Source: Rhodoferax sp. (lineage in GTDB: Bacteria > Pseudomonadota > Gammaproteobacteria > Burkholderiales > Burkholderiaceae_C). From it: a stretch of 6,205 bases of DNA. The stretch is from contig JAEMRG010000122.1 of the NCBI GenBank assembly GCA_016463455.1, positions 1 through 6,205 of the forward strand. Direction: 5' to 3'. Under the pieces are notes generated by a model that had not been told where the DNA came from, did not search any database, and was given only the letters and a program-made list of their open reading frames with translations. The position numbers and the translations under genes are program-made. Shown here one piece after another: positions 1-5,851 of the stretch (the first letter of the stretch is position 1; each line of letters begins with the position of its first letter).

Positions 1-231
1 GATGCTATCGACCAAGAAGGTCTGCTCCAGTACTTGGTGAGTTTTCGCAACCACAATGAATTTCATGAGCAGTGCGTGGAGCGCATCTTCACCGACATTT
101 GGGCGCGCTGCAAACCGATCAAGCTATCGGTCTATGCCCGCTACACCCGTCGCGGTGGCCTGGACATCAATCCGTTTCGTACCAGCCATCCGCAAAAGCC
201 ACCGGCCAATACGCGCACAGCGCGGCAGTAA
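1..231 (+). CDS. queF: QueF, NADPH-dependent 7-cyano-7-deazaguanine reductase (3' part only)
   Basis: The frame is open from the first base of the window and ends at TAA 229-231, giving about 76 C-terminal residues; the 5' part lies outside the window. QueF reduces the nitrile of preQ0 to the aminomethyl group of preQ1 with NADPH, in the cytoplasm, as the last free-base step before tRNA insertion in queuosine synthesis. The visible part carries the very conserved stretch LVSFRNHNEFHEQCVERIF and the end block SVYARYTRRGGLDINPFR, which match the C-terminal half of the long, two-module (E. coli type) QueF. The His-Glu of the FHEQ segment belongs to the substrate-binding region in that family. 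The tail after the NPFR block is basic and not conserved. The gene converges on the isomerase gene, with only 6 bases between the two stops and no clear terminator hairpin between them. Identification is firm; completeness cannot be judged. Confidence 0.95.
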   Translation, partial: DAIDQEGLLQYLVSFRNHNEFHEQCVERIFTDIWARCKPIKLSVYARYTRRGGLDINPFRTSHPQKPPANTRTARQ

Positions 232-237
232 GCGCGC

Positions 238-1080
238 TCAGGCTAAATCGGTGAAGGACTTGAGCTCTGCCAGGTCCGGGTACTTGCCGGTGCGTTTGCC
301 TTGAAACGCCGTTACCGCTTCGCCCACATGGCGGTTGCTCCAGATCGCTGCTTGCAGCCAGCCCATTTGCTTGAGCGCTTCATCGACGGTGTGATCGCGC
401 GCATAGTGCACCGCTTGCTTGGTTCCCCAAATGGCAACGGGCGGTTTGCTCGCGATTTCCGCCGCGCACTCCAAGGCCGCTTGCACCGTTTGTTCGTGGG
501 TGTCAAACACCGCGTTGAGCAAGCCGTAGCCCAGCGCCTTGTCAGCGCCCATGCGTCTTCCGGTGTAGGCCAGTTCTTTGACCACCGCTAGCGGCACCAG
601 CTTGGGCAGGCGCTGCAAGGTGCCGACATCGGCCACCATGCCGATATTGATTTCCTGGATGCAGAAAAACGCGTCTTTGCTGCCGTAGCGAATACAGCAG
701 GCGGTCACCATGTCCACCGCGCCGCCAATGACACCGCCTTGCAAAGCCGCAATCACGGGAATGCGCAGCGTCTCCAGTTTGGTGAAGGTGGCCTGCATGG
801 CGCTCAAGCTATCAAAAATCGCGGCCCGGCCTTCGGGTGATTGATCGTCCATCTGCACGGAGCCGGCGAATGCGTCTAGCGCCATACCGGCGCTGAAATG
901 TTTGCCAGTGCTGCTGATGACCAGCGCACGGGCGGCGCTGTTTTTGTGCAGATCGGTGAGCACGGTGTCTAACTCGCCCCAAAAGCGCGGCCCCATGGTG
1001 TTCAGGGCCTCGGCGCGATTGAGCACCAAATGGGCGATGTGGTTTTCAATCGTCAGGGAAAAGCAATGCATTGCGCTCAT
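238..1080 (-). CDS. Delta(3,5)-delta(2,4)-dienoyl-CoA isomerase-like protein (enoyl-CoA hydratase/crotonase family)
   Basis: This is a 280-residue crotonase-fold protein, the normal length. Within the superfamily it best fits dienoyl-CoA isomerase (ECH1 type), which shifts 3,5-dienoyl-CoA to 2,4-dienoyl-CoA so that unsaturated fatty acids with odd-numbered double bonds can be beta-oxidised. The diagnostic stretch around residues 136-160 (DAFFCIQEINIG, then ADVGTLQRLPK) is that of ECH1. The three acids used by the rat enzyme (Asp176, Glu196, Asp204) are present here as D123, E143 and D151 with identical spacing. Oxyanion-hole segments are STGKHFSAG (57-65) and GGVIGG (115-120). The ATG at 1080 is chosen because GGAG (1088-1091 on the complement) lies 7 bases upstream and the protein family begins there; a longer frame back to 1278 is only dinB read in another frame. 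The first 35 bases overlap the 3' end of dinB, so the two are probably co-transcribed. A general enoyl-CoA hydratase is the alternative, but the third acid argues for the isomerase. Confidence 0.9.
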   Translation of the reverse strand: MSAMHCFSLTIENHIAHLVLNRAEALNTMGPRFWGELDTVLTDLHKNSAARALVISSTGKHFSAGMALDAFAGSVQMDDQSPEGRAAIFDSLSAMQATFTKLETLRIPVIAALQGGVIGGAVDMVTACCIRYGSKDAFFCIQEINIGMVADVGTLQRLPKLVPLAVVKELAYTGRRMGADKALGYGLLNAVFDTHEQTVQAALECAAEIASKPPVAIWGTKQAVHYARDHTVDEALKQMGWLQAAIWSNRHVGEAVTAFQGKRTGKYPDLAELKSFTDLA

Positions 1081-2257
1081 TGGAGGTCTCCGGTTCGGTG
1101 GGTAGTAGCTTAGCGTCCTCGGCGCCCAGCACCGAGCCGACCCTGACACCGAGGAGACGCAAGCGCTTTTGCAGCGGTGCGCGCTTAAGGCACAAGCCCG
1201 CTGCGCGGCGGATTTCGATAGGGTCGGCGGTGTATTGCGGCAGGGTGAGGTCGCGCGTGGCAATTTGGAAATCGGCATAGCGCAGCTTGATGCCTATGGT
1301 TCTGCCGACATAGCCCTTGCGTTGCAGATCAGCGGCGACTTGTTCGCACAAGCGGGTGAACACGGCGCCCAACTCGGCACGGTCGCGCACCGCATCCAGA
1401 TCCCGATCGAAAGTGGTTTCACGGCTCATGCTGACCGGCTCGCTTTCGGTGACTACCGGGCGGCTGTCGCGGCCCCAGGCGGCCTCATGCAGCCAGGTGC
1501 CGGTTTTGTTGCCAAAGGTTTGCACCAGCCATGCCGGGTCCCGCTGCGCCAACTGCCCAATAGTTTCAATGCCATGGCTTTTAAGCTTGGCATCTGCTTT
1601 GGGGCCAATGCCATTGATTTTGCGGCAGGCCAGCGGCCAGACCAGGGGCTGCAAATCGTCTTCTAAAACGATGGAGATGCCATTGGGTTTATTGAATTCG
1701 CTGGCCATCTTGGCGAGCAGCTTGTTGGGTGCGACGCCCACCGAGCAGGTCAGGCCGGTATCCTCAAAAATCGCCTTCTGAATCAGCCGCGCCAGCACGC
1801 GCCCGGCTTCGCGTTGGCCGCCGGCTACGTCGGTGAAGTCGATATAAACCTCATCGACCCCCCGGTTTTCCATCAGCGGGGCAATGTCGGTGATGATGGA
1901 TTTAAAGCGCTGCGAATAGTGCCGGTATTGCGTAAAGTCCACCGGCAGCAAGACGGCCTGCGGGCAGAGCTTGGCGGCTTTCATCAAGCCCATGGCTGAA
2001 CCCACCCCAAACTGGCGCGCCGCATAAGTGGCGGTAGTGATCACGCCGCGCCCGGTGTAGTCGCGCAGCAGCGGAAATTCGGACACCGGGATTTCATGCA
2101 AAGCACGGCTAGTATCGCCCAGCATCAGGTCTTCGTCTATCTTGCGGCGCCCGCCACCAATGACCACCGGCAAGCCTTTGAGCTGCGGGTAGCGCAGTAA
2201 CTCCACCGACGCATAAAACGCGTCCATGTCCAGGTGGGCGATGCGGCGCAGCGTCAC
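1046..2257 (-). CDS. dinB: DNA polymerase IV (Y-family translesion polymerase)
   Basis: Error-prone Y-family polymerase that copies past damaged template bases, especially N2-guanine adducts. Numbered from the GTG at 2257 (403 residues): the palm begins with HLDMDAFYASVE, giving metal ligands D10/D12 and tyrosine 15 at the steric-gate position; the second catalytic pair is D135-E136 in VDEVYIDFT. The helix-hairpin-helix thumb (INGIGPKADAKL) lies near 215-227, and the little finger follows from about 270. Between VVIGGG and GRGVI there is an insert of about 30 residues absent from E. coli Pol IV, which I associate with betaproteobacterial homologues. The C-terminus NALLFPDD resembles a sliding-clamp motif (inference). 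Start is uncertain: GTG 2257 fits where the family begins, while GTG 2311 would add 18 unconserved residues; neither has a strong Shine-Dalgarno. No CTGT-N8-ACAG LexA box is visible in the roughly 100 bases upstream. The 3' end overlaps the isomerase start. Confidence 0.95.
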   Translation of the reverse strand: MTLRRIAHLDMDAFYASVELLRYPQLKGLPVVIGGGRRKIDEDLMLGDTSRALHEIPVSEFPLLRDYTGRGVITTATYAARQFGVGSAMGLMKAAKLCPQAVLLPVDFTQYRHYSQRFKSIITDIAPLMENRGVDEVYIDFTDVAGGQREAGRVLARLIQKAIFEDTGLTCSVGVAPNKLLAKMASEFNKPNGISIVLEDDLQPLVWPLACRKINGIGPKADAKLKSHGIETIGQLAQRDPAWLVQTFGNKTGTWLHEAAWGRDSRPVVTESEPVSMSRETTFDRDLDAVRDRAELGAVFTRLCEQVAADLQRKGYVGRTIGIKLRYADFQIATRDLTLPQYTADPIEIRRAAGLCLKRAPLQKRLRLLGVRVGSVLGAEDAKLLPTEPETSNERNALLFPDD

Positions 2258-2333
2258 AGGCCTTGCCAAATTTAGGTGCTGTACCTTGCGCGCACAAGGG
2301 GCTGCACCCACTGGCCGATGCAGTTCGCTAGGC

Positions 2334-2762
2334 TCACACCAAGACCCGCAAATTCGCAGTGGTGGCGCCGTGCGCCCAGGCCAGTGAAATGCCCTGGTCT
2401 AAGGTGACCAGACAAGCCTGGTGGTGCACCGCCAGTGCCAGCAAATAGGCATCGGTGATGTCGGCAGGCCGCAGCAAGCGTTGCCAATCCAGTGTGTCGG
2501 CGGCCAAGGGGTTGATCTCGTCCGGCCAAAAGCGGTGCATGGGGTGGGCCATAGCCTCTTGCAGGCCCTTGGCCACGGTTTGCATAGGCAAGCGGTTGGG
2601 GTATTGGGGCTGCGAGAGAATGCGGATGCAGCCATTAAGCGTGATTGGGCAGCTGGCCCAGCCATCTTGCTGCGTCGCAAGCCATCGCGTGCACAGCGGG
2701 TGTTGCAAGTGGTTGGCGTCCAACAGCGCAATCAGCACGCTGGTGTCGAGCAGGGCGCGCAT
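2334..2762 (-). CDS. vapC: VapC-family PIN-domain ribonuclease toxin
   Basis: A 142-residue protein with a single PIN domain, the toxin half of a type II toxin-antitoxin pair; VapC enzymes are Mg-dependent RNases that usually cut tRNA or rRNA in the cytoplasm. The N-terminus MRALLDTSVLIALLD holds the first acid (D6), DITDAYLLALA holds the third (D104, with D101 nearby), and LVTLDQGI holds the fourth (D122). The segment CPITLNGCIRILSQPQYPN (38-56) is typical of this VapC branch, but the position that usually carries Glu (TENG) or Gln is Leu42. That may weaken metal binding, although Gln is tolerated in relatives. ATG 2762 follows the vapB stop by 2 bases with no Shine-Dalgarno of its own in the gap, so translation is probably coupled to vapB. 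DinB follows downstream in the same direction. Family assignment is firm; the RNA target cannot be told. Confidence 0.92.
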   Translation of the reverse strand: MRALLDTSVLIALLDANHLQHPLCTRWLATQQDGWASCPITLNGCIRILSQPQYPNRLPMQTVAKGLQEAMAHPMHRFWPDEINPLAADTLDWQRLLRPADITDAYLLALAVHHQACLVTLDQGISLAWAHGATTANLRVLV

Positions 2763-2764
2763 GC

Positions 2765-3025
2765 TCAGTCGCCGGCTTCTTCGCGCAGGCTGCGCACTGC
2801 TTCGCTGGTCACGATGTTTTGGCCTGCGGGGCTCAGTGGCCTGAAGCCATACACCCCAAGCGATGCCGCGCCAGCCGGTGCGGGGGCCGGGTCGTCGGCC
2901 AATCCCATTTGAATAGCCCGGCGCAGGGTGTCTGAAATAAGCCGCCCCGCCGTGGTTTGGCGCGCTTTTGCCAGGGCTTTAGCCGCCGCCAGCACATCGT
3001 CGTCCAGATCAAAAGTCGTACGCAT
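2765..3025 (-). CDS. vapB: VapB-type ribbon-helix-helix antitoxin
   Basis: An 86-residue antitoxin partner of the PIN toxin directly downstream. Residues 1-40 (MRTTFDLDDDVLAAAKALAK and on to LRRAIQ) form a ribbon-helix-helix DNA-binding unit: a short basic strand RTTFDL followed by two helices. A proline/alanine-rich linker (DDPAPAPAGAA) leads to a C-terminal toxin-neutralising tail, YGFRPLSPAGQNIVTSEAV, ending in an acidic REEAGD. Proteins of this kind dimerise, bind their own promoter and wrap around VapC. The ATG at 3025 fits where the family starts and is preceded by no Shine-Dalgarno; a -10-like TACAAT ends 6 bases before it, so the mRNA may be leaderless. Paired palindromes lie immediately upstream, reaching into the end of lldD. 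The stop is 2 bases before vapC. High confidence in the family; autoregulation is inferred from the palindromes and from what is known of such modules. Confidence 0.92.
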   Translation of the reverse strand: MRTTFDLDDDVLAAAKALAKARQTTAGRLISDTLRRAIQMGLADDPAPAPAGAASLGVYGFRPLSPAGQNIVTSEAVRSLREEAGD

Positions 3026-3031
3026 AAACGC

Positions 3032-3037
3032 ATTGTA
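3032..3037 (-). promoter_or_regulatory. Putative -10 box of the vapBC promoter
   Basis: On the - strand this reads TACAAT, one base from TATAAT, and it ends 6 bases before the vapB ATG. A normal discriminator would put the first transcribed base at or next to the A of the ATG. No good -35 is seen at 16-18 bp (the candidates read like ACATCT), so activity is inferred from position and from the operator-like palindromes overlapping the spacer. Confidence 0.45.
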
Positions 3038-3069
3038 TCTGATGAAAATACATCAGATGTTTTTGCATC
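3037..3069. promoter_or_regulatory. Putative VapB/VapBC operator: two GATG-N6-CATC palindromes
   Basis: ATCTGATG (3037-3044) and CATCAGAT (3051-3058) form a perfect 8-bp inverted repeat with a 6-base spacer. The core GATG-N6-CATC (3041-3054) recurs at 3056-3069, an offset of 15 bp, and the neighbouring bases T/A and CATCA are also shared. The array covers the expected -35/-10 spacer of vapB and runs into the TGA of lldD (3068-3070). Paired palindromes about one and a half helical turns apart fit cooperative binding of ribbon-helix-helix dimers. Binding itself is inferred. Confidence 0.65.
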
Positions 3070-4222
3070 AAGCGGTAGGAAAAGTACCCGGCAGCAAAAT
3101 CGATTTATCGACGTTTTGCAAATCGGTGTGGCCGCAAAAGGCCATGGTGATGTCCAGCTCTTTGTGCAGGATTTGCAGGGCTTTGGTCACGCCGGCTTCG
3201 CCCATAGCGCCCAGGCCATAGACCATGGCGCGGCCGATAAGGGTGCCGCGTGCGCCCAGGGCCCAGGCTTTGAGTACGTCCTGCCCGCTGCGGATGCCGC
3301 CGTCCATCCAAACTTCGATCTGGTCGCCCACCGCCGCTACGATGGCGGGCAGCGCCTCGATGCTGGACTGCGCGCCGTCTAACTGACGCCCCCCGTGGTT
3401 ACTCACCACGATGGCATCGGCGCCGCTTTGCACCGCTAGCTTGGCGTCTTCTACGTCTTGTATGCCTTTGAGGATGAGTTTGCCGCCCCATTGTTCTTTC
3501 ACCCAGGCCACATCGGCCCAAGACAGGCGCGGGTCAAACTGTTCATTGGTCCAGGCCGCCAGCGACTTCATGTCGCTGACCGCTTTGACGTGCCCGACCA
3601 GATTACCAAAGCTGTGGCGGCGTGTACCGACCATGCCCAGGCACCAGCGCGGCTTGGTCAACAGGTTGAGCACCGTGGACAGCGTGGGCTTGGGCGGCGC
3701 CGTCAGGCCGTTTTTCAGGTCTTTGTGGCGCTGGCCTATCACTTGCAAATCCAGGGTCAGCACCAGCGCGTCGCAACCGGCTTTGCGGGTGCGCTCGATC
3801 ATGTTCACCATGGCCTGGCGGTCGCGCATCATGTAGAGCTGAAACCAGAAAGGGCGGGTGGTGTGGGCCGCCACGTCTTCGATGGAGCAGATACTCATGG
3901 TCGAAAGCATAAAAGGGATGCCGAATTTTTCGGCTGCACGCGCGGCTTTGATTTCGCCATCGGCGCTTTGCATACCCGTCAGTCCCACCGGCGCAATCGC
4001 CACCGGCATCTTCACATCCACACCCACCATGCGGGTGGCGGTGCTGCGGTTTTCCATGTTGACGGCCACACGCTGGCGCAGCTTGATTTTTTGAAAATCC
4101 TCGCTATTGGCGCGGTAGGTGCCCTCGGTCCAGCTGCCGGAGTCGGCATAGTCATAAAACATGCGCGGCACGCGCTTTTGGGCCAGAACGCGCAGGTCTT
4201 CGATGTTGGTGATTACAGGCAT
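3068..4222 (-). CDS. lldD: FMN-dependent L-lactate dehydrogenase / alpha-hydroxy-acid oxidase family
   Basis: A 384-residue TIM-barrel flavoenzyme that oxidises an L-2-hydroxy acid, most likely L-lactate to pyruvate, passing electrons to the respiratory chain at the inner membrane. Family residues are all present when numbered from the ATG at 4222: Y25 (FYDYADSG), Y130 (FQLYMMRDR), D158 and R165 (LTLDLQVIGQRHKD), K252 (LILKGI), catalytic H276 and substrate-binding R279 (VVSNHGGRQLDG), and the FMN-phosphate loop DGGIRSGQD near 307-315 followed by LIGRAMVYG. The start at 4222 (MPVITNIEDLRVLA) fits the family; the frame stays open to 4369, but those 49 residues overlap the mazF remnant and look non-coding. 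No strong Shine-Dalgarno is seen. Glycolate, mandelate or other hydroxy acids are possible substrates, and context does not decide: no lactate permease or regulator is nearby. Its last codons overlap the vapB operator. Confidence 0.9.
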   Translation of the reverse strand: MPVITNIEDLRVLAQKRVPRMFYDYADSGSWTEGTYRANSEDFQKIKLRQRVAVNMENRSTATRMVGVDVKMPVAIAPVGLTGMQSADGEIKAARAAEKFGIPFMLSTMSICSIEDVAAHTTRPFWFQLYMMRDRQAMVNMIERTRKAGCDALVLTLDLQVIGQRHKDLKNGLTAPPKPTLSTVLNLLTKPRWCLGMVGTRRHSFGNLVGHVKAVSDMKSLAAWTNEQFDPRLSWADVAWVKEQWGGKLILKGIQDVEDAKLAVQSGADAIVVSNHGGRQLDGAQSSIEALPAIVAAVGDQIEVWMDGGIRSGQDVLKAWALGARGTLIGRAMVYGLGAMGEAGVTKALQILHKELDITMAFCGHTDLQNVDKSILLPGTFPTA

Positions 4223-4310
4223 GGTGTGGTCGCAATGAAACAGTACAGAGCCGCGATAGTAAGGCCGCGCGCCAAACTGCACTGTGAAAGCTGACTTGGC
4301 AGGGATGAAA

Positions 4311-4463
4311 TTATTTGCCTGGCGAGCGGTGCTCGCCCAGTGGCCGCAAATTTTGCAAGGCGCCGCCACTAGCCAAGCGCGCAGACATGGCCATGACTAG
4401 CGCAGGTCTTGGCTTGCCAAAATCGCTCTGCATGGCGATGGTGACGAATTCGCCTCGGTTCAT
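4311..4463 (-). pseudogene. Truncated MazF/PemK-family toxin remnant
   Basis: A 50-codon frame starts with ATG 4463, overlapping the TGA of the upstream antitoxin by 4 bases (ATGA), the usual toxin-antitoxin coupling. Its first 25 or so residues, MNRGEFVTIAMQSDFGKPRP then ALVMA, are the clear N-terminus of a PemK/MazF endoribonuclease, including the strand that leads into the KPRPALV segment. After that the sequence (SARLASGGALQNLRPLGEHR and a few more) no longer resembles MazF and ends at TAA 4311, whereas full members are about 105-115 residues. The missing part includes the rest of the SH3-like barrel and the catalytic Thr/Ser region, so the product should be inactive. The break lies between this gene and the start of lldD, which points to a deletion. 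Whether the short product is made is unknown. Confidence 0.75.
4319..4340. other. Inverted repeat at the end of the mazF remnant
   Basis: GGCGAGC (4321-4327) and GCTCGCC (4331-4337) make a perfect 7-bp GC-rich stem with a 3-base loop. Flanking CT/AG can add two pairs if one base is bulged. It sits in the unrecognisable tail of the mazF remnant, with no T-run after it on either strand, so it is a poor candidate for a rho-independent terminator. It might mark the deletion point or simply be chance. Confidence 0.35.
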
Positions 4464-4681
4464 GCTGCGCTGCCTTCCAGATCAGACAATGCCTCATTCA
4501 CGAAACCGAGCAGGTCTGAGTCAGTCATATCAGCCTGAGAGGCTAGATGGGATTGACGTTTGCACTCCGCCGCAAAGTCTGGCCGCCTTGTATCTGGCAC
4601 CCAGATTTGTACTGGACGAAGCCCTGCCATGCGTAGCGCAGAACGCCGCTTTTGAACCCTTACAGCACCAGGGGTAGCCAT
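4460..4681 (-). CDS. MazE-family antitoxin (DUF3018 type)
   Basis: An intact 73-residue protein, MATPGAVRVQKRRSALRMAG onwards, that I recognise as the small MazE-family antitoxin (DUF3018 group) normally found directly before a PemK/MazF toxin. The basic N-terminus (VQKRRSALRMAGLRPVQIWV) is followed by DTRRPDFAAECKRQSHLA, and an acidic tail (DLLGFVNEALSDLEG) would be the toxin-binding part. AGGA sits about 9 bases before the ATG at 4681 (complement of 4689-4692), a usable ribosome binding site. The last base pairs overlap the start of the mazF remnant. Because that toxin is truncated, this antitoxin now looks orphaned: it may persist as a regulator, protect against a related toxin elsewhere, or be decaying. 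Upstream palindromes suggest it once autoregulated, or still does. Family call is fairly firm; present function is open. Confidence 0.85.
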   Translation of the reverse strand: MATPGAVRVQKRRSALRMAGLRPVQIWVPDTRRPDFAAECKRQSHLASQADMTDSDLLGFVNEALSDLEGSAA

Positions 4682-4689
4682 GAAAAAAA

Positions 4690-4744
4690 TCCTATGAGTC
4701 TGTTACATGTAGCTCTTTAGCATAGGAACTATGTTTCTAGAAAC
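4690..4744. promoter_or_regulatory. Palindrome cluster upstream of the MazE-family antitoxin (possible operator)
   Basis: An AT-rich stretch with several nested symmetries: TCCTATG (4690-4696) and its complement CATAGGA (4721-4727); CATAG-GAA-CTATG (4721-4733); the perfect 12-bp palindrome GTTTCTAGAAAC (4733-4744); and TACATGTA (4704-4711). They lie 9 to 63 bases before the antitoxin start, where the operator of an autoregulated toxin-antitoxin operon would be. No convincing -35/-10 pair could be fixed. Operator role is inferred from position and symmetry. Confidence 0.45.
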
Positions 4745-4831
4745 CCGACCACCTTGTCGAAGTGATAACGCACAAGCCACCGCATAGCGTTTGCGTTGGA
4801 AGTCTGTTGGAAAGCCACTAAAGGTCTTAAT

Positions 4832-4847
4832 CCCCTGATTTTCGGGG
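4832..4847 (-). terminator. Possible weak terminator hairpin after the nucleotidyltransferase gene
   Basis: CCCC (4832-4835) and GGGG (4844-4847) bracket an 8-base loop, 11 bases beyond the stop of the nucleotidyltransferase gene; outer AA/TT pairs can add after one mismatch. On the - strand it is followed by ATTAAGACCTTT rather than a solid T-run, so it is weak. On the + strand CTTGGTTTT follows, but no + strand gene precedes it. Confidence 0.35.
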
Positions 4848-4858
4848 CTTGGTTTTAG

Positions 4859-5848
4859 CTAAGGGATTAGCACAGGCAGCATTTTTCGAACATCGCCATG
4901 CAGCGAAGTCAGAGCGCTGTCAAATGAAAGCTGTGGCATTTGGTCCTGGACGAGTTGCGCCACTGCGCGAGCTTGGGCTAGGTCGCGTGGCTTTTTGAGG
5001 GGTTCGCGCGTGGGCAGGCCAGAGAGCCAAGCCTTGTGCAAGGCAAAAGCGCGCGGGTCAGGCACCCTCATCGGCACTGGCCAGCCATCCTCATCAATTG
5101 CGACCGTACCGAGTTTGGGAGAGTTCAACAGCCACTGTAGGTCGGGCACTTCAGCGGCAACAAGATCCGACTCAGAGAACGTGATGTTTTCCACGGCGTG
5201 CATGCCTCGCGGGGCGATCACGAGATCCACCATGAACTGGCCAGCATTGGCAGCGCGGTAGCCGTTTTCGCGGATACATTCAAACGTCTTGTCCGCTTTT
5301 TTGAGCAAACCCAGTAACCCATTGCCGTCTAGCTTTTCCGATACGACAACCATCTTTTGTCGGGCATCGTAGAGTAAGTCGACATCGCCAGAGGCGAGCA
5401 ATTCAAGAAGAAAGTGCGCGCCTGCCGCGGCTTCGTAGGCGTATAAGGCCAGTGCCCCAATCACGGTAAAGCTGTCATGCAGGCCGGCTTCGTCGAGTTC
5501 CCGGAGCACTCGGGCCACGACTCGGGGGACACGATTAAGTCTCAAAGCCTTGTTGAGTCTGGCCTGCTCATGAATTTTTTCTGTGGTTAGTCGCAGGCGC
5601 TCCTGTGCCGCGGTGCGACCGGCGCAAAAGGCCGCCAATAATTCCTCGGTTTGTGCCGATCTAGGTCCAAGCGACTTACCGTTACCGCGCCGGTCTCGGT
5701 CCCTAAACAGGTATTCGGTGTTACGCACCGTTTTCCAGCGCATGCCATAGGTGTAGGACGCCGCATGGCCCAACGCAGACCGGTAGTTTTCGAAAAGTTG
5801 TTCAGTATTGACTAGGTGAAGTCGTTGTTGATTTGAGAGCGGCTTCAT
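4859..5848 (-). CDS. GSU2403-family nucleotidyltransferase-fold protein
   Basis: A 329-residue protein that I recognise as the GSU2403-type nucleotidyltransferase-fold family (polymerase-beta-like superfamily, NTP_transf_8 group). No function is established that I can name; relatives often lie in accessory regions. Numbered from ATG 5848: a Tyr/Arg-rich N-terminal region with TEYLFRDRDRRGNGKSLGPR (44-63), a helical stretch (about 70-105), ARLNKALRLNRVPRVVARVL (96-115), then the NT core: VIGALALYAYEAAAG (129-143), the metal-binding pair D155-x-D157 in SGDVDLLYD, and a likely third acid D208 in MVDLV. The C-terminal part has the conserved PDLQWLLNSPK, VAIDEDG, PDPRAFALHK and RDLAQARAVA. The usual G-S/T after the first strand is G-A here, which might affect nucleotide handling. 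ATG 5848 has GGAA 5 bases upstream; an upstream TTG (5893) would translate a repeat and is rejected. Expression appears governed by the repeat array upstream. The gene looks less GC-rich than its neighbours, suggesting transfer. Confidence 0.85.
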   Translation of the reverse strand: MKPLSNQQRLHLVNTEQLFENYRSALGHAASYTYGMRWKTVRNTEYLFRDRDRRGNGKSLGPRSAQTEELLAAFCAGRTAAQERLRLTTEKIHEQARLNKALRLNRVPRVVARVLRELDEAGLHDSFTVIGALALYAYEAAAGAHFLLELLASGDVDLLYDARQKMVVVSEKLDGNGLLGLLKKADKTFECIRENGYRAANAGQFMVDLVIAPRGMHAVENITFSESDLVAAEVPDLQWLLNSPKLGTVAIDEDGWPVPMRVPDPRAFALHKAWLSGLPTREPLKKPRDLAQARAVAQLVQDQMPQLSFDSALTSLHGDVRKMLPVLIP

Positions 5849-5851
5849 TAC

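Noticed and set aside
1081..1278. A 66-residue N-terminal extension of the isomerase frame
   Set aside because: It is dinB coding sequence read in another frame, lacks crotonase similarity, and a good Shine-Dalgarno supports the ATG at 1080.
1169..1666. + strand open frame of 165 codons
   Set aside because: Antisense shadow of the well supported dinB.
2258..2360. LexA (SOS) box upstream of dinB
   Set aside because: The only CTGT in this stretch (2279-2282) is not followed by ACAG at the required distance.
3458..4294. Long + strand open frame of 278 codons
   Set aside because: Antisense shadow of lldD; rich in His/Arg/Gly as such shadows are in GC-rich genes, with no recognisable domain.
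4223..4369. A 49-residue N-terminal extension of LldD
   Set aside because: The family starts at MPVITN; the extension is not hydroxy-acid-dehydrogenase-like and overlaps the mazF remnant.
4315..4677. + strand open frame of 120 codons
   Set aside because: Antisense to the MazE-family antitoxin and mazF remnant, both supported by family similarity.
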